Positions 43,975-51,227 of a stretch of DNA of 64,000 nucleotides are shown here, piece after piece (the stretch's first letter is position 1; every line of letters begins with the position of its first letter). The position numbers and the translations under genes were made by a program. The stretch lies in assembly GCA_016709025.1 (NCBI GenBank), contig JADJEQ010000037.1, positions 107,501 to 171,500 of the forward strand, read 5' to 3'. A model generated the notes under the pieces. That model ran no database searches, was not told where the DNA came from, and was given only the letters and a program-made list of their open reading frames with translations. The stretch comes from Bacteroidales bacterium (GTDB lineage Bacteria; Bacteroidota; Bacteroidia; Bacteroidales; Lentimicrobiaceae).

Positions 43975-45249
43975 ATGAAATTTTTCACCAGGAGAAGAAT
44001 AATTGAAGCTGTTGTAATTGTTGTTGTCGCATTGCTGCTCGTTGTTACTGTGGATTATTATATGTCGGCACTGCGAAAAAGCCCGTTGCCTGAAAACACC
44101 TATCTGCCTGAGCCAAGAATAGAATATGGAATTGTAGTAGATTCATTCTATGTAGTTAAAGATGTGGTTAAGGCAAACGAGAACCTTTCAACCATTCTGA
44201 TGAATTACAATACTTCCATGATTACCATAGAACAATTGGTTACCAAAGCGGCTGGGATTTTTGATGTTAGAAAGATAAGAGCCGGAAATAAATATACCAT
44301 TCTATGCTCCAACGATAGTCTGAGAAAGGCTGAATACTTTATTTACGAAAACAATCCTACCGAATATGTGGTTTTCGAAACCGGGGATTCGTTGCATGTT
44401 CATCTGGGACAAAAGGAAGTAGAAGTCAGAATAAAAACGGCATCCAATAAAATCTCCTCATCCTTGTGGAATGCCATGGCAGAAATCAGTGCAAGTCCCA
44501 ATCTTACCGTTGAGCTTTCAGAGATTTACGCCTGGACGATTGACTTCTACGCCATACAAAAAGGCGATAATTTTACTGCCATATACGAGGAATTGTTCGT
44601 TGGAGGTGAATCGATCGGATTGGGCAATATTCTTTCCGCGAGGTTTAACAGCGGAGGTAAAGACAACTTCGCTTTCAGGTTTGATCAGGATAATAAACCT
44701 GACTATTTTGATGATAAAGGGCAAAGTCTTCGCAGGGCTTTCCTGAAATCACCACTCAAATTTTCACGAATCAGTTCCCACTTCTCAAACAGCAGGCTTC
44801 ACCCGGTTTTACGAATCCGCAGGCCACACCATGGGGTTGACTATGCCGCACCCAAAGGAACACCGGTACACTCGATCGGAAGCGGAACGGTTGTAGAAGC
44901 ACGTTATGCAGGCGGGGCCGGACGTATGATCAAAATAAAACACAATTCGACCTATGCAACCGCCTACCTTCACCTGAGCGGATATGCCAAAGGAATAAAC
45001 AGGGGTTCCCATGTTCAGCAAGGCCAGGTGATCGGGTATGTCGGTAGTTCAGGGCTTTCAACCGGGCCACACCTGGATTTCAGATTTTATAAAAACGGCA
45101 CTCCGATCGACCCGCTAAAAGTGGAATCACCCCCTGCCCTGCCTGTAAAGAAAGAACTGGCGGATAGTTTCAACCAGATAAAACTGGTCCAATTCAGAAA
45201 GCTAGATTCACTTAATATTCCTGAAAAACAGACTGTAAGGCCAATCTGA
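43975..45249 (+). CDS. M23-family peptidoglycan endopeptidase
   Basis: 424 residues from the ATG at 43975; a longer frame starts at 43915. MKFFTRRRIIEAVVIVVVAL with LLVVTVDYY is a membrane anchor. A middle region (about 60-265) resembles the LysM-lacking NlpD/OapA-like regulatory segment (NENLSTILMNYNTSMITIEQ; FYAIQKGDNFTAIYEELFVG). The catalytic domain has RRPHHGVDYAAPKGTPVHSI with the H-x-x-x-D zinc site, ATAYLHLSGYAKGINRGSHV, and STGPHLDFRFYKNG with the H-x-H-like ligand. It cuts peptide cross-links of peptidoglycan. Single-gene unit, ended by copy A of the double-hairpin repeat. Confidence 0.92.
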   Translation: MKFFTRRRIIEAVVIVVVALLLVVTVDYYMSALRKSPLPENTYLPEPRIEYGIVVDSFYVVKDVVKANENLSTILMNYNTSMITIEQLVTKAAGIFDVRKIRAGNKYTILCSNDSLRKAEYFIYENNPTEYVVFETGDSLHVHLGQKEVEVRIKTASNKISSSLWNAMAEISASPNLTVELSEIYAWTIDFYAIQKGDNFTAIYEELFVGGESIGLGNILSARFNSGGKDNFAFRFDQDNKPDYFDDKGQSLRRAFLKSPLKFSRISSHFSNSRLHPVLRIRRPHHGVDYAAPKGTPVHSIGSGTVVEARYAGGAGRMIKIKHNSTYATAYLHLSGYAKGINRGSHVQQGQVIGYVGSSGLSTGPHLDFRFYKNGTPIDPLKVESPPALPVKKELADSFNQIKLVQFRKLDSLNIPEKQTVRPI

Positions 45250-45257
45250 CCACACCC

Positions 45258-45307
45258 GTCGGGCGGTGGCTCTGCCACCGTCCTTCTATCATGGCAGGCT
45301 ATGCCTG
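45258..45307. repeat. Double-hairpin repeat, copy A
   Basis: GTCGGGCGGTGGCTCTGCCA then CCGTCCTTCTATC, then ATGGCAGGCTATGCCTG. Two stems occur: GGCGGTGGC/GCCACCGTC and GGCAGGC/GCCTG. Copies B and C lie 1.7-1.9 kb away. Confidence 0.85.
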
Positions 45308-45351
45308 AATCCCTCTTTTCCTAAAAAAATGAAGTGCCCCTTTTTTTAGAT

Positions 45352-45379
45352 GTAGGGATACGACATGTCGTGTCCCTAC
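45352..45379. repeat. 28-bp palindrome, family B copy 2
   Basis: Identical to the 17646-17673 palindrome except for one base (GGGATACG instead of GGGACACG). It sits between convergent genes, 47 bases before the stop of the minus-strand gene ending at 45427. Confidence 0.85.
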
Positions 45380-45426
45380 TTGTTAAAAATAAATACCGCC
45401 GAAAAATGGTTACTGCCTCCGGTAGA

Positions 45427-46911
45427 TTATCTCACAATCAGCTTCTTTCTGATTGGTTGTTTGCCAGGCAACTCAATATCTGCAATATAAAGCCCCGCAA
45501 TCAAATGGCTGACATCAATTCCTGATAGTCCGGAGTTTAAATTGGCCTGAAATACTGATTTTCCCGATAAATCTGAAATCCTCAAACCGGCAATACCGTT
45601 GCTGAATTCCGGCAATTCAATATAAATGATGTGATCAGTTGGATTGGGATAAAAAATCAATTCATCCCCGGGGGATACTTCCAGCGAAACCCCTGTAGGC
45701 TCAGAAAGTGAAAGCTTACTAATATAAGGCCGTTTTCCGATTCCCGTATATGGCAAAGTAAACTCATTGTTAAAATTCAGATCACCTGAATGAACATGAG
45801 ATATACAGAACCCTTCATGGTTACCGGTTATCTGACCCGAATATAGGTCAGAAGGGCCATGAACATTCATTTCATCGATCAGATTCAGATTGGCATCGAA
45901 TAATATGACTTCATGAACATTAAAATCAAAATCATTATTCACATATAACCCGATCAGCCCTGGAATAATGGCCATATCGGGATATAGAGTAATTCCGGTT
46001 GTAAAGAAGGGGATTTCCACTTCCTGAATCATCTGACCATCAAATCCAAATTTCTTAAGGACATTAACAATTACAAATGGTGGTTCAAGTACGGAGAAAT
46101 AAGCATATACGCCATCTTCTCCGGCAACAATCCGCCCGTCACGGTTGTTGATGGTTGTATCAACAGAAGCCCATTCAGCTATGAAATTGCTATCGAGTGC
46201 GAGCACAAAGGCCGCATGTTCCATCGCCGGGAGATGAATAACAACATCATCCACAACAAGGCTGTCGGGTCCATTGAAAGCTCCATTCAAATAGACTCTG
46301 TTGTTAAAATATGCGAGATCAACGATGCCGGCTGAATATGCGGTGATTTGCTTACTTTGAATTGTGTTACCATCAGGATCCAAAATTTCAATGAAATTGC
46401 CACTATTGGATATCCCCTTGAAATTAACGGCAACCTTACCATTATCTCCGGCAACTAAATTTGAACCTGAACCATTTTTTGTATCATCGGTTCTTATCCA
46501 TAACAAAATCCCGGCCGAATCAACTTTCATCATAAACATATGGTAAACCGGAATGCCACAGGTAATCCCGTCATAATTAAAAATTCCGTTTGCCTGCCCC
46601 ACTATCAGCAGTTCGTTGTCAGAAACAGCTATATCACCAATCTGCACCAGGCCGCTGAAATATTTTGTCCAGGCAGCCTGACCTCCGGATGTGGTTTTTT
46701 GAAGATAGCAGTTGCCAATATACGGCAGAGACTGTGAAGCCCCATACACACCGGCTGTATATATATTGCTGACTGCATCAACCGTAAGGGCAGCAACTTC
46801 GTTGGTGTTGTTGATACTGTATGAATTCGCCCAGATAAATTGCTGAGCTTGGGCTTGTATCAGGATCAGTTGAAGAAAAACCAATACAGGAAGTTTTATA
46901 AATTTTTCCAT
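45427..46911 (-). CDS. T9SS-exported beta-propeller protein
   Basis: 494 residues from the ATG at 46911. An upstream frame reaching 47055 runs through repeat B and is not translated. Signal peptide MEKFIKLPVLVFLQLILIQA plus QAQQF. The body is a SBBP-like/beta-propeller series (IWANSYSINNTNEVAALTVD AVSNIYTAGVYG, LVAGDNGKVAVNFKG, IVAGEDGVYAYFSV). The tail (ELIFYPNPTDHIIYIELPE ... LIAGLYIADIELPGKQPIRK) is a T9SS type A sorting domain ending KKLIVR. Function is unknown. The gene is bracketed by double-hairpin repeats: copy A at its 3-prime side, copies B and C at its 5-prime side. Confidence 0.85.
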   Translation of the reverse strand: MEKFIKLPVLVFLQLILIQAQAQQFIWANSYSINNTNEVAALTVDAVSNIYTAGVYGASQSLPYIGNCYLQKTTSGGQAAWTKYFSGLVQIGDIAVSDNELLIVGQANGIFNYDGITCGIPVYHMFMMKVDSAGILLWIRTDDTKNGSGSNLVAGDNGKVAVNFKGISNSGNFIEILDPDGNTIQSKQITAYSAGIVDLAYFNNRVYLNGAFNGPDSLVVDDVVIHLPAMEHAAFVLALDSNFIAEWASVDTTINNRDGRIVAGEDGVYAYFSVLEPPFVIVNVLKKFGFDGQMIQEVEIPFFTTGITLYPDMAIIPGLIGLYVNNDFDFNVHEVILFDANLNLIDEMNVHGPSDLYSGQITGNHEGFCISHVHSGDLNFNNEFTLPYTGIGKRPYISKLSLSEPTGVSLEVSPGDELIFYPNPTDHIIYIELPEFSNGIAGLRISDLSGKSVFQANLNSGLSGIDVSHLIAGLYIADIELPGKQPIRKKLIVR

Positions 46912-46998
46912 AATCAACAGTTTTTTATGGCACAGATCATTCTTTATAAAAACCAGAAATCCGTAAAGAATGTTCAAAACTGAAGCTTTTGCCCTGCA

Positions 46999-47049
46999 GT
47001 CGGGCGGTGGCTCTGCCACCGTCCTTCTATCCCGGCAGGCTCTGCCTGC
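46999..47049. repeat. Double-hairpin repeat, copy B
   Basis: Same plan as copy A: GTCGGGCGGTGGCTCTGCCA, CCGTCCTTCTATC, then CCCGGCAGGCTCTGCCTGC. It lies 88 bases upstream of the T9SS gene start at 46911, inside its leader or promoter region. Confidence 0.85.
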
Positions 47050-47097
47050 TTTCAATTATTCCTGAATACCCATGCAGTGCACGCTATCTTTTCCACG

Positions 47098-47147
47098 GTC
47101 GGGCGGTGGCTCAGCCACCGTCCTTCTATCATGGCAGGCTCTGCCAG
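47098..47147. repeat. Double-hairpin repeat, copy C
   Basis: GTCGGGCGGTGGCTCAGCCA, CCGTCCTTCTATC, ATGGCAGGCTCTGCCAG; the loop bases differ from copies A and B while stems are kept. 49 bases separate B and C. Confidence 0.85.
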
Positions 47148-47164
47148 TATCCCTGTTCCAAAAT

Positions 47165-47209
47165 AAAAAGCGGTAGGGACACGAAATGTCGTGTCCCTAC
47201 CGCTTTTTT
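47165..47209. terminator. Palindrome family B copy 3, acting as bidirectional terminator
   Basis: The palindrome at 47173-47200 (one base changed in the centre, ACGAAATGTCGT) is extended to AAAAAGCG on the left and CGCTTTTTTT on the right. It therefore forms a long stem with an A run before and a T run after it on both strands. It lies just past the stop of the minus-strand gene ending at 47226. Confidence 0.8.
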
Positions 47210-47225
47210 TTATTGACTTACGATA

Positions 47226-49073
47226 TTATTCAACCATCATCTTGCGGGTAATCCGCTCTCCATTGATGATGACAGAATAAACATAAACTCCGGTTTTCAG
47301 GTTGTTTGCAGAGATAGTCAGCATATTTACACCTGCATTGAGTTTTGCAGCAGGCAAAGCATAAACAACTCTCCCTGTAAGATCGTTCACTTCAAGGCTA
47401 ACCATGGATGATTTGCTTAAAGTGAGATTGATGACAGATTCTCCGGTAAACGGGTTGGGATAATTCTGTGACAACTCAAAAGATGAAGATGGTTTGTTTC
47501 CGGCACCAACAATATCACCTTTATCTACCGATAACTGGTAATAAACGTTTTCACTTGGAGCATCATTGTCACCTCTGAGAGCCAGACCAGGCTCATTATC
47601 GGCCTGATAGATCAGGTGTATCTGGTCGTTTGTGCTGTTGGCGATGGTTGGGAATACACATTCATCGAGCAGGTGAAGAATATCACCGGTAAGATCGGTA
47701 AAATCACCCCAGGTTGTGCCTGCATCGGGAGAGGTACGTGCCCACATATGCCTGTATTGCTGACTTCCGTTATCATAGCCTTCGGTCAGGCCTGAATAAA
47801 CCAGAAAAACCTGGTTATTTTCATCAACAGTAATCTGTGGCATACTCGACGGACTAACATAATAAAGCCCGATATTACTGACATCGGTTCCAACAAGATC
47901 AATTTGTCCGTTGTTGTTCAGATCCTGCATCCAGCCGACCAGATTACCACTTTCGAAAAGGATATCAGGATTAAGGGCATCAACATCTCCACCTAACCAG
48001 GCTGGCATATCTTCATTCCAGTATCCAACGCCATCAACAAACGGGAACCAGCTCGGGCCGGTAGCACCTTCTTCCATCATGGCCCTGTTAACGCCAAAAG
48101 CAACATGCAGTTTCCCATCTCTGTCAAAAGCCAGGTGGGCTGCACCATCGGGGCAATAAAAAGTATCGGTGGGTTCGGTTCCATTCCACATCGGATAAGG
48201 ATTTTCCCATACCATGATTTTTTCCCAGTTTTCACCATTGTCAGGAGATTTCATGATAAACATATCGGTCCAGTTATCGCATACAATAAAAGCAATGGTA
48301 TCGCCTCTCGGATCGGCCCATGAATAGGTATCTCCGCTGAAACCGGTGTATTCGTCAGAAGCCATGCCAGGCAAAATCTGATGCTGTTTGTCCCAGGTCT
48401 GACCACCATCGGTCGAACGGTAATAAAGCATAGCCAGATCAAGCCCCTCATATGCCACATAAGTCATGGAAAGCATATGAATATTCATATGATCGTCACC
48501 GCTGCTGACCATTCTGGGCCATGAAATATCCACGGCACTTGCAGGACCAGCCAGAATGTATTCAGACCATGGACCACTGCCTCTTGTATCGCGGCGGCTA
48601 ACCACCAATCCGGCAGTATTGTGATGAGCTATCACCAATTCGCCGGTACCCTGAGGCGCATAGGTAGGCCAGCCGGTTCGCTGTGTTTCGATGCGGGCAG
48701 TAGGCTTGGCTCCCCAGTCTGCTCCATTGAAATAATTATACCCTGTTCCACGGTCAGCATAGCCGCCCGTATTCATTCCTCTTGTCCAAACTGCAGCCAT
48801 GGTGCCATCGGCATAACGGTAGAAACGGTTAGCCGGAGCTGAGGTATTTGACTGCAAATCGTAAAAAGTACTTCCAATTTCAAATTCGTTGATAACCCTT
48901 CCGGATCTGACATAGGGATTCGCTGTTTGTTCTACCGGATTAACCGCTTCGCGTACCGACTTCATATCCGGAATCGCGATGTTCTTTAATTGCTTTGACA
49001 TCGGGGCATAGTGCTGTGCATTCACAGACCAGCCAAGTGCCAGGATGCATGATACGAGTAAAAGTCTTTTCAT
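47226..49073 (-). CDS. T9SS-exported sialidase-like propeller protein (paralog 1)
   Basis: 615 residues. Signal peptide MKRLLLVSCILALGWSVNA. Next comes ANPYVRSGRVINEFEIGSTF YDLQSN and NRFYRYADGTMAAVWTRGM, YADRGTGYNYFNGADWG, then BNR/Asp-box-like repeats (RSTDGGQTWDKQ, KSPDNGENWEKIMVW, DAGTTWGDFTDLTG). The tail is a T9SS sorting domain (ELSQNYPNPFTGESVINLTL ... LKTGVYVYSVIINGERITRK). The next upstream gene (49206-51080) has the same order with high identity, so they are tandem duplicates. No sialidase catalytic residues could be assigned. Probably a secreted or surface-bound protein. Confidence 0.88.
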   Translation of the reverse strand: MKRLLLVSCILALGWSVNAQHYAPMSKQLKNIAIPDMKSVREAVNPVEQTANPYVRSGRVINEFEIGSTFYDLQSNTSAPANRFYRYADGTMAAVWTRGMNTGGYADRGTGYNYFNGADWGAKPTARIETQRTGWPTYAPQGTGELVIAHHNTAGLVVSRRDTRGSGPWSEYILAGPASAVDISWPRMVSSGDDHMNIHMLSMTYVAYEGLDLAMLYYRSTDGGQTWDKQHQILPGMASDEYTGFSGDTYSWADPRGDTIAFIVCDNWTDMFIMKSPDNGENWEKIMVWENPYPMWNGTEPTDTFYCPDGAAHLAFDRDGKLHVAFGVNRAMMEEGATGPSWFPFVDGVGYWNEDMPAWLGGDVDALNPDILFESGNLVGWMQDLNNNGQIDLVGTDVSNIGLYYVSPSSMPQITVDENNQVFLVYSGLTEGYDNGSQQYRHMWARTSPDAGTTWGDFTDLTGDILHLLDECVFPTIANSTNDQIHLIYQADNEPGLALRGDNDAPSENVYYQLSVDKGDIVGAGNKPSSSFELSQNYPNPFTGESVINLTLSKSSMVSLEVNDLTGRVVYALPAAKLNAGVNMLTISANNLKTGVYVYSVIINGERITRKMMVE

Positions 49074-49111
49074 CGTCTTTCTTTTAAATTAACATGTATT
49101 TCTGTTGATCA

Positions 49112-49141
49112 CAAAAATAATAAACTATCGGCTTAACCAAA
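49112..49141 (-). promoter_or_regulatory. Promoter of the 47226-49073 gene
   Basis: On the minus strand TTTG (49141-49138), an 18-base spacer and TATTTTTG (49119-49112), matching the Bacteroidota -33/-7 pair. It lies 38 bases upstream of the start codon. Confidence 0.6.
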
Positions 49142-49159
49142 CAAAATATAAATAAAAAA

Positions 49160-49186
49160 GGCAACCGATGAAACGGTTGCCTTTTA
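49160..49186 (-). terminator. Rho-independent terminator of the 49206-51080 gene
   Basis: Stem GGCAACCG/CGGTTGCC with loop ATGAAA, with an A run on one side and T run on the other; it can work on either strand and follows the minus-strand stop by 20 bases. Confidence 0.88.
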
Positions 49187-49205
49187 TTTATGCGAAAATT
49201 AAAGC

Positions 49206-51080
49206 TTAGAGAACGGTCATTTTACCGGTTGAGGTATTTTCACCTGCTTTCACAGTATAGAAATAGATACCTGATTTCAGGCTTGAGCTGCTGAGATCAA
49301 TTCTGTGGGTACCTTCATTGAAATTGCCAAATGACTGGACAGCGACTTTCTGACCAGCAATGGTATAAATTTCAACGCTCACATTTGAATTAGCGACAAG
49401 TGTAACATCCAATGAAGTAGTTCCGTTGAAAGGGTTAGGGTAGTTTTGTGAAACAACCATCTCTTTAACTTTAACACTTCCACCGTTTACACCCATAACT
49501 TCGCTTTTCGGGATCTGCATGTAATAATATACATTTTCGCCTGGTTGATCCTCGTCGCCGCGAACTGCAAGTCCGGGTTCTGAATCGGCCTGATAAATAA
49601 CATGAACATTTTCATCAGTTAAACTGGCTGCTGAAGGGAATACACATTCATCAAGGATGTGGATAATATCCTCAGAAAGGTGATAGAACTCACCCCAGGT
49701 AGTTCCGCCATCGGGTGATGTACTTACCCACAGGTGCCTGTATTGCTGTGAACCATTATCATATCCTTCGGTGATGGAAGTAAATACAACAAAAATCTGA
49801 TTCATGTCATCAATTACAATCTGGGCAAGACTTGAAGGCGATACATAATAAAGACCAATGTTGGCTATTTCATTACCCACCCAGTCGAGTGAACCATTGT
49901 TATTAATGTCGATCATAAATCCAACAAGGCTACCTTCTTCATAAAGGGCATCAGGATTTAAAATATTGGCCTGATCACCGCCGGTCCAGGTTTCTTTGTC
50001 TTCATTCCAGTAAGCAAGTCCGTCAACAAACGGGAACCAGCTTGGAGCGGTATCGCCTTCTTCAAACAGACCCCTGTTAACGCCGAAAACAACATGAAGT
50101 TTTCCGGTATTATCAAAAGCTGCATGACCAGCTCCGTCAGGACAGTAGATGGTGTCAATAGAAGGAACATTATTCCACATTGGGATCGGGTGTTCCCAGA
50201 TCACGATTTTCTCCCAGCTTTCACCATTGTCCATTGATTTGTATGCAAACATATCTGTCCAGTTGTCGGTGAGCAGGAAGGCAACATTGTCACCTTTTGC
50301 ACTCAAAGAATAAGAGTCACCACCAAATGCAACATAATAATCTGCACCCATTCCTTCGAGAACCTCAGCTGGTGACCAGGTTGCACCACCATCGGTTGAA
50401 CGGGTATAAACAACAGCACCGTCCTGTCCGTTATATACCACACCACCATTGGCAACAGGTGCAGTTAAGGCAAAGACATGCAGGTACATGTTATCAGGTC
50501 CGCTGCATACCATGCGTGGCCATAATAATCCGGAAGCACCTGAAGGAGGAGCGATCACAGTTTCAGTCCATGCGCCGGTTCCTTTGGTTTCCCTTTTTGC
50601 AAAGGTAAGACCGACCGTACCTGACTGATGTGATACAAAAGCTTCACCGTTAGGTCCACAGGCAGTGTAAGCAGGCCAGCCTGAACGGGCAACTTCAACC
50701 CTGTTGGTTGGAGCTGGTCCCCAGTCGGCACCATTGAAATAATTGTATCCCGTTCCACGGTCAGCATAAGCTGTCGGGCCGGTTCCACGTGTCCAGGTAG
50801 CTCCGATGGTACCATCGCTGAACATCTGTAAACGGTTTGATGGGCTTGATCCGTTTGATTGCAGATCATAAATAGTTCCTCCAATTTCAGCTTCGTAAGG
50901 TATAACCCTTGAGTGAACATAAGGATTCACAGTAGTCTGAAGATTGGTAGTTTCGTCAATTGCAGCCATTTTTTCAATGGCAATGTTTTTCATTGATGCA
51001 GGAACTCTTACACGGGCTTGTTGTGCAAAAATACCAGCACTTACAACCAAAGCAAGAGTAAAGAGTACTAGTTTTTTCAT
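49206..51080 (-). CDS. T9SS-exported sialidase-like propeller protein (paralog 2)
   Basis: 624 residues from the ATG at 51080, where MKKLVLFTLALVVSAGIFAQ is a clear signal peptide; an upstream frame to 51152 is untranslated leader. The protein shares the order of its neighbour at 47226-49073: NPYVHSRVIPYEAEIGGTIY, DLQSNGSSPSNRLQMFSDGT, YADRGTGYNYFNGADWG, RSTDGGATWSPAEVLEGMG, KSMDNGESWEKIVIWEHPIP. It ends with a T9SS sorting domain (VVSQNYPNPFNGTTSLDVTL ... LKSGIYFYTVKAGENTSTGK). It has its own terminator and probably its own promoter, so the duplicated genes are expressed separately. Function is unknown. Confidence 0.88.
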   Translation of the reverse strand: MKKLVLFTLALVVSAGIFAQQARVRVPASMKNIAIEKMAAIDETTNLQTTVNPYVHSRVIPYEAEIGGTIYDLQSNGSSPSNRLQMFSDGTIGATWTRGTGPTAYADRGTGYNYFNGADWGPAPTNRVEVARSGWPAYTACGPNGEAFVSHQSGTVGLTFAKRETKGTGAWTETVIAPPSGASGLLWPRMVCSGPDNMYLHVFALTAPVANGGVVYNGQDGAVVYTRSTDGGATWSPAEVLEGMGADYYVAFGGDSYSLSAKGDNVAFLLTDNWTDMFAYKSMDNGESWEKIVIWEHPIPMWNNVPSIDTIYCPDGAGHAAFDNTGKLHVVFGVNRGLFEEGDTAPSWFPFVDGLAYWNEDKETWTGGDQANILNPDALYEEGSLVGFMIDINNNGSLDWVGNEIANIGLYYVSPSSLAQIVIDDMNQIFVVFTSITEGYDNGSQQYRHLWVSTSPDGGTTWGEFYHLSEDIIHILDECVFPSAASLTDENVHVIYQADSEPGLAVRGDEDQPGENVYYYMQIPKSEVMGVNGGSVKVKEMVVSQNYPNPFNGTTSLDVTLVANSNVSVEIYTIAGQKVAVQSFGNFNEGTHRIDLSSSSLKSGIYFYTVKAGENTSTGKMTVL

Positions 51081-51120
51081 GAGTATTGGTTTTTGGTGAA
51101 ACAAAATAATTTTCTCTCTG

Positions 51121-51128
51121 CGAAAGTA
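51121..51128 (-). promoter_or_regulatory. Possible -7 element of the 49206-51080 gene
   Basis: The minus strand reads TACTTTCG, one base off TAnnTTTG. The same variant (TAATTTCG) precedes the next gene at 53244-53237. Confidence 0.4.
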
Positions 51129-51180
51129 ATAATCTTTTTGAAACGCAGCCACTTGTTGTTGAAAAATACACTATAAAAAA

Positions 51181-51206
51181 AATGCGAACCATGTGGGTTC
51201 GCATTT
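51181..51206 (-). terminator. Rho-independent terminator of the 51228-53195 gene
   Basis: AATGCGAACC, loop ATGT, GGGTTCGCATT, flanked by an A run and T run. It lies 22 bases past the minus-strand stop. Confidence 0.88.
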
Positions 51207-51227
51207 TAAAATAACTGGTAATTCAAC

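Noticed and set aside
45427..47055. Longer start for the T9SS protein at 45427
   Set aside because: The extra 48 codons run through repeat copy B and lack a signal peptide, whereas the ATG at 46911 gives a clean one.
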